DNA from: Bacillota bacterium | Lineage (GTDB): Bacteria; Bacillota; Limnochordia; Limnochordales; DUMU01 | Length of the DNA stretch: 62,454 bases | NCBI GenBank assembly: GCA_012839805.1 | Contig: DUMU01000021.1 | Coordinates: forward strand, 1-62,454 | Direction of reading: 5' to 3' | Shown here: one piece after another, positions 8,132-16,303 of the stretch | Numbering within the stretch: the first letter of the stretch is position 1 | How the letters are laid out: every line of letters begins with the position of its first letter | Made by a program: the position numbers and the translations under genes | The notes under the pieces: model-generated | Databases searched by the model: none | Told to the model about the DNA's origin: nothing | Seen by the model: the letters and a program-made list of their open reading frames with translations, nothing else

Positions 8132-8926
8132 ATGATCGGCCGGGGGCGGGGCTCCAAGCGTGCCACTGCAAACTCCGGGCGCAGGCACCGTGCGGGAATC
8201 CTCTTCGCCGGGATGGTGGTGCTGGTGGTAGCAGGTGCTTGCGGATGGGAGACCTGGGCCACCGCCCGGGCGGAGCATGAACTGCTGACGTTGTTGGTGC
8301 GTGCTCTGGGGGCGGAACGGGCTAAGCTGATCCAGGAGGAAGGCGAGGTCATCGAAGGCTACTTCGACGTGGTTCCCGATCTTCCCGGCCGTGAGCGAGT
8401 GCTGGCGGTTTCGCTGCCCCCCGATCGAGGGTGGGTCTTGGTCGGCCCGGCGGGAGGGGCGGCCGGAGCAAGCCGGGAAGCGTGGACCAGCGAAGAACTG
8501 GCTCGGGTCAGGCGGGTGGAGGCAGTTCAGGTAGTTCAAGACCCGGCAGTTGAACTGGCAGTCAGTGAAGAGTACGACGCCAGGGTGGGAGCGCTCTCTT
8601 TCGTACGGCAGATCCGCTTGCTCAAGTGGGACGGGAAAGGGTTGCGGACCATCTGGAAGAGAACGGTATGGGAAGAGACATATAGCCCGGACCCGCCCTA
8701 CCAGCGCCGGCTCACACGAGAAGCGCAGGTGAACTGGGGGACGGGCGTGAAGGGCGACCGGGGCGAGGCAGGGGGAGAGAGGGAGGTCATCAGGGTCGAG
8801 GAGATCCAGCGCGAATATCGGCGGCGCGATGAGTCCGTCCAATATGATCTGGAGCGGGAAACCTCCTCGGGCGAACGATATTCGTGGAGCCCGGAGGAGT
8901 TCCGCTTTGCCCGCAGTGATCCTTGA
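8132..8926 (+). CDS. Membrane-anchored protein of unknown function
   Basis: 264 residues. A basic cytoplasmic N-terminus (about 20 residues) is followed by one membrane helix (AGILFAGMVVLVVAGACGW, about residues 21-40), and the rest is a soluble, charged extracytoplasmic domain rich in Glu and Arg. No recognised family motif was found. A possible lipobox-like AGAC lies at the end of the helix, so lipidation is an alternative to a signal anchor. The feoAB promoter overlaps its stop codon, but the gene probably has its own transcript. Confidence 0.65.
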   Translation: MIGRGRGSKRATANSGRRHRAGILFAGMVVLVVAGACGWETWATARAEHELLTLLVRALGAERAKLIQEEGEVIEGYFDVVPDLPGRERVLAVSLPPDRGWVLVGPAGGAAGASREAWTSEELARVRRVEAVQVVQDPAVELAVSEEYDARVGALSFVRQIRLLKWDGKGLRTIWKRTVWEETYSPDPPYQRRLTREAQVNWGTGVKGDRGEAGGEREVIRVEEIQREYRRRDESVQYDLERETSSGERYSWSPEEFRFARSDP

Positions 8927-8952
8927 CATACGGCTTACCGGCCAGCTAAAGT
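8923..8952 (+). promoter_or_regulatory. Sigma-A-type promoter of the feo operon
   Basis: TTGACA at 8923-8928 and TAAAGT at 8947-8952 are separated by 18 bases. The -35 box overlaps the stop codon of the upstream gene. Transcription would begin around 8958-8960, inside the dyad at 8956-8970. Confidence 0.6.
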
Positions 8953-8955
8953 GAT

Positions 8956-8970
8956 TGAGAAGATTTCTCA
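8956..8970. promoter_or_regulatory. Candidate operator dyad at the feo transcription start
   Basis: TGAGAA-GAT-TTCTCA is a perfect 6-bp dyad placed where the feo transcript should begin. Its position fits a metal-responsive repressor site. It is not a textbook Fur (GATAATGATTATC-like) or DtxR box, so the cognate regulator is unknown. Confidence 0.45.
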
Positions 8971-8975
8971 GTCCG

Positions 8976-9407
8976 ATGGGACATGGGGTGCGGGTAGTGC
9001 ACGGTGCTAAGCGTTCAGGCCGGGGTTGGGGCTGGGGCTGGGGCGGGAGCCGCGGTTGGGGGCGAGGGCGGGGGCGGTCCGGCGACGGGACAGGCCAGCC
9101 GGCCCCGGGGTCTGGCCAGATCGCCCCTGCGGCGGGCCCGATGATCGGCAGGCCCATTCCGCCCGCCCGCGAGGGTGGCCTGCAAGAACGCCGGCTGTCC
9201 GATCTGCTCCCGGGGGAGCAGGCGAGGGTGGTCGGGATCGGTGGGGGCATGAATCTCCGGCGCCGGCTGGCGGATGTTGGCTTCATTCCTGGAGTCCAGG
9301 TAGAGGTAGTTCGGGTTCTGGCCGGGGGAAGGCTGATCGAGGTGGCGGTACGAGGTACGAGGTTTGGGTTGCGCTGGCAGGAAGCCCGCCAGGTGAGGGT
9401 AGAGTGA
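8976..9407 (+). CDS. feoA: FeoA family ferrous iron transport protein with Gly-rich N-terminal extension
   Basis: The C-terminal 75 residues form the SH3-like FeoA domain (LSDLLPGEQARVVGI, then LADVGFIPGVQVEVVRVLAG and LRWQEARQVRV), a small cytosolic partner of the FeoB iron transporter. They are preceded by about 65 residues of Gly/Arg/Trp-rich low-complexity sequence, absent from normal FeoA. ATG 8976 is chosen because it is the first start downstream of the predicted transcription start. TTG 8955 would lie at or before it, and ATG 9138-9140 is an alternative that omits most of the extension. The stop is 13 bases from feoB. Confidence 0.85.
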   Translation: MGHGVRVVHGAKRSGRGWGWGWGGSRGWGRGRGRSGDGTGQPAPGSGQIAPAAGPMIGRPIPPAREGGLQERRLSDLLPGEQARVVGIGGGMNLRRRLADVGFIPGVQVEVVRVLAGGRLIEVAVRGTRFGLRWQEARQVRVE

Positions 9408-9420
9408 GAGGGATGCGGCG

Positions 9421-11400
9421 ATGAGTTGCCATCGCCCCGACCGCAGTGAGGCTGCAGCCGCGGCTCTCGAAACTTCGGAACCACAGGCCAGGTCGCGGCC
9501 GGTGGTGGCCCTCGCCGGTAACCCGAACGTGGGCAAGAGCACGCTCTTCAACGCTCTTACCGGCGGAAACCAACAGGTGGGGAACTGGCCGGGCAAGACC
9601 GTCACTCGCAAAAGCGGCCTTTTCCGGTCTCCGGCCGACGGCTGGAGCTGCGACATCGTGGACCTGCCGGGAACTTATAGTCTCGATCCGGTTTCCCCGG
9701 AAGAGGAAGTAGCCCGGGACGCGCTGGTCGGAGGCAACCTTGACGCAGTCATCGCCGTGGCGGACTCAACCCACCTGGAACGGACGCTCTACCTGGTTTT
9801 GCAACTGCGGGAGTTGCAGCACACGCCGGCTCATCGTCCCTTCGCTCTCGTAGTAGCTTTGACCATGCTGGACCTCGCAAAGCAGCAGGGTGTTCATCTG
9901 GACGTACAGGAACTTGCTCGCCGGCTGCAGCTTCCGGTGGTTCCCGTTGACTGGACGGCGAGAAGCCTCTCCCGGCTGATGCAAGTCGTACGGGACCAAC
10001 TCAAACTGATGGCGCGGATGGCACCTCGCTCGATCACCAGAAGCGAGGCGGGCCGAGCCACCACCCGGGATGGAGACGAGGCCAAGCCCGGCAACGCCGG
10101 TAGGGAAGAAGACCCGCTGGTGGTGGCAGGGCGTCGCTACGCCGAAATCGAGAGGATCCTCGCGGCGGTGGTAAGGAGAAGGGATGGGAGGACCTTCACC
10201 GACCGGCTGGACGAGTATCTGCTTCACCCGTGGTTCGGATACCTCTTCCTGGGAATGGTATTGGCGGGGTTTTTCTGGCTTACTTTCGCCGCCAGCAGCC
10301 CGCTGGTGGACTTGCTGGACAGGGCTATAGGCCGGTTCGGTACGGTGGCGGGAGAGCTCCTCACGGAGTTGGGGACGCCGGCGGCCGCAATTGAGTTCGT
10401 GCGGGACGGCGTGATCGGCGGGGTGGGGGCGGTTCTCGCCTTCTTCCCGCTGATGGCGATCTTCTTCTTCCTTTTTGCTTTTCTGCAGGACAGCGGCTAT
10501 CTGGCCCGGGCGGCGTTCCTGCTCGATCGCTGGATGCAGAGGTTGGGCTTCCACGGGCGGGTTTTCTTCGTGCTCCTGTCGGGGTACGGGTGTAATGTGC
10601 CCGGGGTACTGGCCGCCCGGATACTCGACAATGCGGACGACCGGCGAGCCGCCATCCTGCTGGAACCGCTCATCCCCTGTGCCGCACGCCTCGGCGTGAT
10701 GGCCTTCATGGTGGCCGCCTTCTTCCCCCCGGCAACGGCGACGGCAGTACTGCTGGGACTGCTGGTGCTGGACGGGGTGCTGGTGGCCGTAGCCGCCTAC
10801 TTCCTGCGCCGGCGGGTGCTCTCCGGACGCCAGACGCCGTTCCTTTTGGAACTGCCCGACTATCACTGGCCTTCCCTGCGTACGCTCTTGCTCGGAACCT
10901 GGCACGAGGTTCGCCATTTCCTGCAGAAGGCCGGGGGCATCATCCTGGTTGCCACCGCCGGGTTCTGGTTGGCAAGCCACCTGCCCTGGGGTGTACCCAT
11001 AGACGAGACTTTGGCGGGTTGGCTCGGGCGGGGGCTCGCGCTATTCCTCGGGTGGCTCGGCCTGGACTGGAGAATGAGTGCCGGGCTGCTGTCGGGGGCG
11101 ATCGCCAAGGAGACCGCTTTGTCCACGTTGGCGGTAGCCCTGGCTTCCCAGGCGGGGCCGGGAGCGGCGGGACTGGGGGACGCCGGGTTGCCGGCGCTCC
11201 TCGCCGCGGCCTATACCCCGGCGCAGGCGCTCAGTTTCCTGACGATCTTCATGCTCTATTTCCCCTGCCTGGCCACCGCCCGGGTAATGCAACAGGAGCT
11301 CGGTGATCGCCGCTGGTTCGCAGGCGGAGTGGCAGGGAGCCTCGCTTTGTCCCTGGTGGTGGCCGGGGCGGTGCACGCGGTGGCGAGCAGGTTATGGTAG
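9421..11400 (+). CDS. feoB: Ferrous iron transport protein FeoB
   Basis: A 659-residue GTPase-coupled Fe(II) permease of the cytoplasmic membrane. The N-terminal G domain shows G1 GNPNVGKSTLFNAL, G3 DLPGTYSLDP and, at the G4 position, TMLD instead of the usual NxxD. After a linker the membrane domain has two Gate-type regions (GYGCNVPGVLAARIL and LIPCAARLGVMAFM) and the late SGAIAKETALSTLAVAL segment, all FeoB hallmarks. It overlaps the downstream feoC-like gene by 7 bases, so feoABC is translationally coupled. Confidence 0.95.
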   Translation: MSCHRPDRSEAAAAALETSEPQARSRPVVALAGNPNVGKSTLFNALTGGNQQVGNWPGKTVTRKSGLFRSPADGWSCDIVDLPGTYSLDPVSPEEEVARDALVGGNLDAVIAVADSTHLERTLYLVLQLRELQHTPAHRPFALVVALTMLDLAKQQGVHLDVQELARRLQLPVVPVDWTARSLSRLMQVVRDQLKLMARMAPRSITRSEAGRATTRDGDEAKPGNAGREEDPLVVAGRRYAEIERILAAVVRRRDGRTFTDRLDEYLLHPWFGYLFLGMVLAGFFWLTFAASSPLVDLLDRAIGRFGTVAGELLTELGTPAAAIEFVRDGVIGGVGAVLAFFPLMAIFFFLFAFLQDSGYLARAAFLLDRWMQRLGFHGRVFFVLLSGYGCNVPGVLAARILDNADDRRAAILLEPLIPCAARLGVMAFMVAAFFPPATATAVLLGLLVLDGVLVAVAAYFLRRRVLSGRQTPFLLELPDYHWPSLRTLLLGTWHEVRHFLQKAGGIILVATAGFWLASHLPWGVPIDETLAGWLGRGLALFLGWLGLDWRMSAGLLSGAIAKETALSTLAVALASQAGPGAAGLGDAGLPALLAAAYTPAQALSFLTIFMLYFPCLATARVMQQELGDRRWFAGGVAGSLALSLVVAGAVHAVASRLW

Positions 11401-11816
11401 GAAGGGCAAAGGCAAGCGGGGCTACGGGCGGGCAAGGCACGAACCTGCCGGCTGCTTTGCTGCAGCTTTTGATGAACGAAGTTCAAGTGGACCGTTCTAC
11501 CGTTCTGAGACGGCTCGGTATCTCACCGCCGTTGCTGGATGCTCTCCTCGACGACCTGGTCCGCCGGGGCTGGCTGGCGGTTTCTGCTCCGGCAACCGTC
11601 GACACCGTGGCGTCTGGGGCGTTCCCGCCGCCGACCAGGGCTCGGGCGGTCAGGCCGGCCGTGCCGGCTGCTTGCCAGACCTGCCCGCTGGCGGCCCGGA
11701 GCTTTTTCGTTGACCGGGGTGAGGGTCTCCCGGCAGTGCGCCGCTACCTGCTTACCCCCGCCGGTCGCCGTCAGTTGCAGGCATTCCTGCAGGCATTGCA
11801 GAAGAGCCCCAGCTAG
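11394..11816 (+). CDS. FeoC-like winged-helix protein
   Basis: A 140-residue protein whose ATG overlaps the feoB stop. Residues 16-65 predict a winged-helix fold (LLQLLMNEVQVDRSTVLRRL then LDDLVRRGWL), and a cysteine pair lies in ACQTCPLAARS at about residue 92. FeoC proteins are small winged-helix partners of FeoB that often carry cysteines for an Fe-S cluster. Position and fold support that role, although this protein is longer than classical FeoC (about 80 residues) and has only two clustered cysteines. Confidence 0.6.
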   Translation: MVGRAKASGATGGQGTNLPAALLQLLMNEVQVDRSTVLRRLGISPPLLDALLDDLVRRGWLAVSAPATVDTVASGAFPPPTRARAVRPAVPAACQTCPLAARSFFVDRGEGLPAVRRYLLTPAGRRQLQAFLQALQKSPS

Positions 11817-11943
11817 GGGTCAGTCCCGCGGATGGTTTCGGCGTACCGTATCGGTGAACCGGACGCCCGCACGACCGGAGGATCGGAACAACGGAGTGGA
11901 TGGGCGTCCGTGAACGCCCGGAAGAACCTACAAGCTATACTTA

Positions 11944-13167
11944 CTATACGACGTAGTCGAGAGTGGCCTCCGGGAATAGCCGGTGGAGGTTTTCAGTGAA
12001 GAACCGGGTGATCTCCTCGTAGGTCTCCTCGCCGTACACATACTTGCCGTAGCCAAACTGACCCCACTTCCACTTCCGCTGGCTTTCGTTCATCTCAAGG
12101 CGGGTGGTCGGGTAGACTTCCAGGATCGTCTGTTTTGCCCTGGGGGTGAACCGGTGAGCCACGATCTCGAAGCGCAAGTCATTCTCGGGAGCGGTTCGCG
12201 GCAGTTTTGCCCTGATCTCTTCCAATAGCTCGGCGTATTCCTTCTTCCAGCCGTGGTAGATGATTACCGGCGAGATATGAAATCCCAGGGGATACCCGGC
12301 CGAGGCTACCCTGGCTGCGGCATCCAGGCGTTCACTTACTCGCGGAACTGCTTTTTCGAACTGGCTGGCTACGGTCCTGGTGTTGACAGAAAACCGAATC
12401 CGGGTGTGGCCGTTGTGCCGGAGGCCGAGCAAGGGATCAACGGCCGCAAACTTGGTGACAAAACGAAAACGGCCGAACTCGGAGCGGGCAAAGTGTTCAA
12501 TGGTGGTACGCAAGGCGTGACTCCAGTGTTCCACAGCCACCGGGTCGGAAGTGCACGATCCGTCAAAGTAAGTCAACCGGGGGGCTCTTTCCCGGGCATA
12601 CTTGTCGGCAATCTCCAGGATCTCCGCAAGGTTCACGTAGATCCGGACGTACGGTTTGGTGCTCAGGTTGGTGTTCAGATAGCAGTAGTGACAATGACCG
12701 GGGCATCCGGTGGCAAGAGGCAGCGCGTAATCCGCTGAGGGCCTGGAAGTTTGGAAGGTTGTGCCCTGGCGCACCCCGACGACGAGCGTCCGCTTGGCTT
12801 CGAGGAACCGGCGCCGGGGCGTGTTGCCGGGCAGGCCCGCGATCCGGTTGTGCGACCCGGCCATCAGGATGGGCAGCCCGGCGCTGAGGGCTTGTTCGTA
12901 GATCTTCTGGCCGAGGGGGTACTCCAGCGCCCGTGGTTCGAAGTAGACGCGGGAGGGGTTGAAGACGAAGGTAGCGGTGGTCTTAGTCTCCGCCTCCGCC
13001 TCCGCCTTAGACCTGGCCTCCGCCCCGGCCTCAGTCTGCGCCGCAGCCTCAGTCTCCGGCCCAGACTGCGCCCCAGTTTGCGCCCCAGTGTCCGCCTCAG
13101 ACCCAGCCCCAGTTTCAGTCTCGGTCTTTGCCTGAGTCTCGGTCGAAGAGTTGACTGATGATTCCAT
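11944..13167 (-). CDS. splB: Spore photoproduct lyase SplB (radical SAM)
   Basis: It repairs the UV-induced spore photoproduct (5-thyminyl-5,6-dihydrothymine) during germination by a radical-SAM mechanism. The cluster motif is GCPGHCHYCYLN (CxxxCxxC). The H-donor cysteine sits in YFDGSCTSDPVAVEHW, and the C-terminal substrate-pocket Tyr residues are in WGQFGYGKYVYG. The catalytic body of about 340 residues is normal. It is preceded by about 60 residues of Glu/Thr/Ala/Gln-rich low-complexity sequence. ATG 13167 follows GGGGGA at a good distance and is preferred over GTG 13242. Confidence 0.95.
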   Translation of the reverse strand: MESSVNSSTETQAKTETETGAGSEADTGAQTGAQSGPETEAAAQTEAGAEARSKAEAEAETKTTATFVFNPSRVYFEPRALEYPLGQKIYEQALSAGLPILMAGSHNRIAGLPGNTPRRRFLEAKRTLVVGVRQGTTFQTSRPSADYALPLATGCPGHCHYCYLNTNLSTKPYVRIYVNLAEILEIADKYARERAPRLTYFDGSCTSDPVAVEHWSHALRTTIEHFARSEFGRFRFVTKFAAVDPLLGLRHNGHTRIRFSVNTRTVASQFEKAVPRVSERLDAAARVASAGYPLGFHISPVIIYHGWKKEYAELLEEIRAKLPRTAPENDLRFEIVAHRFTPRAKQTILEVYPTTRLEMNESQRKWKWGQFGYGKYVYGEETYEEITRFFTENLHRLFPEATLDYVV

Positions 13168-13274
13168 GTACGTTCCCCCACCGGTTAGGCTTACCCCGTG
13201 GGCCCGGCGCATGCAGGTGCTGCACTGTCCGGTGCTTTCCACGCTGCGCCCTGACTATGACCATTGACCATTTC

Positions 13275-13283
13275 TGGTATACT
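13275..13283 (+). promoter_or_regulatory. Possible extended -10 promoter
   Basis: TGGTATACT at 13275-13283 fits an extended -10 element (TG-N-TATACT). It lies about 150 bases upstream of the nucleoside phosphorylase start. No good -35 is seen at 17 bases. Confidence 0.3.
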
Positions 13284-13431
13284 CGCGTTGAAGGCGCGCT
13301 TCGCTCCGACAGTGGTCGGACGCGTGCCGGAATGGGCGTTCGGTTTCAGCCGGGATCAGTGGTGGTTTTGGCCGAAGTCAGCCGCCTAGCTTCCGGGGGC
13401 CGGAGACAAGGGGAACGCGGGGGAGATAGTG

Positions 13432-14244
13432 ATGGATTTAGATTGGTTTGACCCAAGCCCTGAGGTGGTGATTCGCCCGGAAGTCAACTGTCGGCGCGTT
13501 TGGCAGCGAAGGTTCGGAAAAGAATACATACAGATCTCTTCTACCGTCATATTGGCCAACGAAGGCGGTCGCATCTTTGAGTTAATATGCAAAGAATTAG
13601 ATTCAATCGCCAGTCCGGTATATGACTATCGAGATGCTGGCTATGTCTACTACGAGTATGACGCGCCGAAATCCGGGCCTGTCACCGTCTTTCGTGCGCC
13701 GGAGCCTGGCCCATGGGCTGCCGCGTTGCTGGAGGAGTTGATAGCCTCCGGCGGGAGACAGTTCCTCCTGATGAATCGCACGGGATCCCTCCGAGCGACT
13801 GTGCCGGTCGGAAGCCTGGTCTTGCCCGATGAGCTGGTTCGAGAAGAGGGGACGTCCTACCACTACGCACCACCAGATGTCCGACTTACTACCAGTCGCC
13901 AGTTGAACCAGCGTATCCGGGACATCGCTTCGGGCCTTGGAATTCCCCTCATAGACGGTAAGCACTGGACCACAGACGCCATCTACCGCGAGACATTTGC
14001 GAAGGTTGAACGCCTAGCCGGGGCCGGTGTGGTCTCTGTCGACATGGAGTTATCTGCATTGGCCGGCGTGGCGTACTTTCGGAAATGTGAACTATCTGCT
14101 GTTCTCGTGGTCAGCGACGTGGTAGCTCGAGATCATAGCTGGAACGGGATGACCACGCCTGAGTTTGGTTTGGGAGTACAGCGGGCGGCACAGATCGCGT
14201 CGAGGGTCTTCAGGTTTGAGGAGTCACAAAGCGTGAGCCATTAA
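13432..14244 (+). CDS. Nucleoside phosphorylase (PNP/UDP family)
   Basis: A 270-residue protein. The family signature is ERLAGAGVVSVDMELSALAG, where the DME Glu contacts the ribose of the nucleoside. An upstream MNRTGSLRATVPVGSLVLPD corresponds to the phosphate/nucleoside pocket with a Gly-Ser-Leu turn. These enzymes cleave purine nucleosides or uridine with phosphate; which substrate is used is not clear. ATG 13432 is preferred over the overlapping GTG 13429; GGGGGAGA lies just upstream. Codon use is less GC-biased than in its neighbours, hinting at later acquisition. Confidence 0.8.
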   Translation: MDLDWFDPSPEVVIRPEVNCRRVWQRRFGKEYIQISSTVILANEGGRIFELICKELDSIASPVYDYRDAGYVYYEYDAPKSGPVTVFRAPEPGPWAAALLEELIASGGRQFLLMNRTGSLRATVPVGSLVLPDELVREEGTSYHYAPPDVRLTTSRQLNQRIRDIASGLGIPLIDGKHWTTDAIYRETFAKVERLAGAGVVSVDMELSALAGVAYFRKCELSAVLVVSDVVARDHSWNGMTTPEFGLGVQRAAQIASRVFRFEESQSVSH

Positions 14245-14282
14245 CCCTGTCGGCCTGTTAACGCCGGGCTGGTATCCGGCTC

Positions 14283-14456
14283 GTGGAAGTGATCTGCTCC
14301 TTCGGTACCTCCAGTGGGTCTCAGCCGGCCGATGCCGCGGCAGAGGCAAGAGGGGCCCGGATCTTTCACTCGGCTCTTGGCCTGCTGGCCCATGACAGCT
14401 ACGCTGTCGACCATATCACCTTCTTGCGGGCGATGCAGGGAATTCCCGCGGCATAG
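14283..14456 (+). pseudogene. Short coding-like fragment, unidentified
   Basis: A 57-codon frame from GTG 14283 to TAG 14456 reads like real protein (FHSALGLLAHDSYAVDHITF near the end). It has no ribosome-binding site and is open upstream only to 14262. It may be the surviving tail of a decayed gene or an uncharacterised small ORF. No family was recognised. Confidence 0.3.
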
Positions 14457-14533
14457 AAGCGACTTTCGCCGAGACCTCCGTGACTCCGTGCACGGGTTTT
14501 CGACCCGGGCACAGGCCAGCGGCCCGGGGCGGC

Positions 14534-14574
14534 GAAAAAGGAAAAATCTCGGCCCTTAAGAAAAGGCCGAGATT
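14534..14574 (-). terminator. Intrinsic terminator of the BpsA gene
   Basis: A perfect 10-bp stem (AATCTCGGCC 14545-14554 with GGCCGAGATT 14565-14574, 10-base loop). Read on the minus strand it is followed by TTTTTCCTTTTT. It lies 15 bases beyond the BpsA-family gene stop. Confidence 0.85.
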
Positions 14575-14589
14575 GCTCAACGGCTTTTC

Positions 14590-15708
14590 TCAACGTTGTC
14601 GCCCTGAGTATATCAGCGCCTCCTTGTCCACGTAAAGCTCGCAAGGGATAGGTCTGTTTTCTACTCCTTTGAAACCACTCAAGGTCTCTATGCGGTACAT
14701 GGCAGACCGGTACCAGTTGAGCTTGGGTTTTACCTGTAGAAAAGGGTAGTCGTTTCGGATGCTCTTCAGTAAATAGTCCCAGTTGACATAATGGTTAAAG
14801 GAGTCGATTATATCAGTGATTACCACCTTGAATTGTCCCACTAGCAGCTGCTGGAACAGGCTCCATTTCTTCAAGGAAGCCTCTGTTCGTGTCAACCCAA
14901 AGTAACCGGCACATCCCTCACCGGAAAGACCTGTCAGTCCTCTACCTATGGTAAGCTCCAGAGCCTCCAGCGTCTCCGGCGGATCGGTATGGAAAGTGTC
15001 AAAGTAACCCATGTATTCTTCGGGCAGTTTATCTCTGAAATCATGCCTTACCGCTTTCACAGGCAGGCCGTATTCTGCCGCGGTGTTATTGATATATTCA
15101 ACCAGCCTGTCGTCGATTTCCAAAACAACGACCTCTCGCGGCATCCCCGAAAGACCGGCAGCTATGCTCACGAGGTCATCGTCCCCCAGAAGCAACAGCT
15201 TTTTGCCTTGGAGATCTCCCCTGTCCGCCATGAGGAGTATCCTGCTGACCACAGTCGGAGTTGTTACAAACCCCTGGTCGTAATCAATTATGGCCTGGGG
15301 TCGGTCGGCAGTTACTTCGTCAAATTTTTGCATTAGTTCTTGCAGTTTTGCCAGGTCGATTCCCCGTCCCTCGCAAGCCGGACAGGTGTAATCTTTTCTT
15401 GCGGTTATTCCCTGCACATTCAAAAATCCCCAGCCCTCGGGGGTGATATGTAAATCCCCTTTGTCGTCTAGCTCAACCATTCTCTTCCGTTCCAGAATTG
15501 CTATTATTTCAGCGACGACGCTGAACGGTTTCCGGGCGGCGCAGACAATACCCCAGAAGTGAGAGCTGCCGGCCAGTCCTGACAGCACCTTCTCCACATC
15601 ATGTACTGTAGTTTCGACCCCCGTGCGTTGATAAACCTCCTGTGCTATTTCCCTGAGATCGTCCACGGTTTCACCTCCAAACAAGGATTTGTTCTCATCA
15701 ATGGACAT
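14590..15708 (-). CDS. bpsA: N4-bis(aminopropyl)spermidine synthase (branched-chain polyamine synthase) family
   Basis: 372 residues. BpsA enzymes transfer aminopropyl groups from decarboxylated SAM to spermidine to make branched polyamines that stabilise nucleic acids in thermophiles. Visible features are an N-terminal winged-helix-like domain, a zinc-type CPACEGRGID, a Rossmann methyltransferase-like core (KLLLLGDDDLVSIAAGLSG with VVVLEIDDRLVEYI), and the DPPET motif in FDTFHTDPPETLEALEL. All match the BpsA (former DUF43) family. Minus-strand transcription ends at a strong terminator. Codon use is more AT-rich than the surroundings. No other polyamine gene is in the window. Confidence 0.88.
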   Translation of the reverse strand: MSIDENKSLFGGETVDDLREIAQEVYQRTGVETTVHDVEKVLSGLAGSSHFWGIVCAARKPFSVVAEIIAILERKRMVELDDKGDLHITPEGWGFLNVQGITARKDYTCPACEGRGIDLAKLQELMQKFDEVTADRPQAIIDYDQGFVTTPTVVSRILLMADRGDLQGKKLLLLGDDDLVSIAAGLSGMPREVVVLEIDDRLVEYINNTAAEYGLPVKAVRHDFRDKLPEEYMGYFDTFHTDPPETLEALELTIGRGLTGLSGEGCAGYFGLTRTEASLKKWSLFQQLLVGQFKVVITDIIDSFNHYVNWDYLLKSIRNDYPFLQVKPKLNWYRSAMYRIETLSGFKGVENRPIPCELYVDKEALIYSGRQR

Positions 15709-16303
15709 CGTTTGGAGATCCCAGGCAGTACTGTCAATGATCTAGAATAAAAGTGTGCACAAGTGTGCAGAAGCGTCGAGGGTTTAAGGGTACCCTCAAG
15801 CAGGAAAGGCCACGCAGCCTTTGGTAGCTGAACGGGCGATTACTCCGGCGCCACCAGCAAACCCAAGGATGGCCGACTACCAAGTTACCACAGATTGTGA
15901 GATTCTGCAGCAGTTGATTGTTCAGGACGGTGGAATGACGTGACTTGTAGGCAGGTGGTGGCACGGAGTGCGGTTCGGGAGCATTCTGGCGGCGGTGTGA
16001 GTTACCTGCGATCTTCGGCGGACCGGAAGAATGCTTGATGCGCGGGCATCGTTGACAGCCTCTGTACCGTCCATACTACCTCGGCCTGGATATCGAACAA
16101 ATCTTGGACCGATGCGAAGGGGCGGACCCGTCGGCTAGTCCACGCTGCCTTGGTAGACCCCAGTCTCAATGATCTCGAGCACCACCCTTTACGCGGTTCG
16201 CCATACATTCCGGCCGTATGCGCGGAGACGGGTCCGAGCTGCCGACCCTGCGGGTCCCCCCCTCGGATCTGCAGGTTAAGGCTCTGTTAGTTTCCTGGAT
16301 TCC
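15709..16303. other. Gene-poor region with transposase remnant
   Basis: About 600 bases without an intact gene. It contains an IS256-like N-terminal fragment (15869-15943), a local dyad GAGGGT-N8-ACCCTC at 15778-15797 and the repeated AAGTGTGCA at about 15751-15771. Stops are frequent in every frame. Confidence 0.45.
15869..15943 (+). pseudogene. Possible IS256-family transposase N-terminal remnant
   Basis: A 24-codon ORF, MADYQVTTDCEILQQLIVQD then GGMT and a TGA stop. It resembles the first residues of IS256-family transposases, which commonly begin M-A-x-Y-Q-V-T and continue with a leucine-rich segment. The rest of the transposase is absent, so this is an insertion scar at most. The match is short and from memory of the family. 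Confidence 0.35.

Noticed and set aside
6974-9484. An 836-codon minus-strand open frame
   Set aside because: It is antisense to the FAH-family gene, the membrane protein gene and feoA, and reads as a Pro/Arg/Gly-rich frame without domains.
16002-16208. 68-codon minus-strand ORF in the decayed region
   Set aside because: No recognised motif; other frames show equal protein-likeness and stops.
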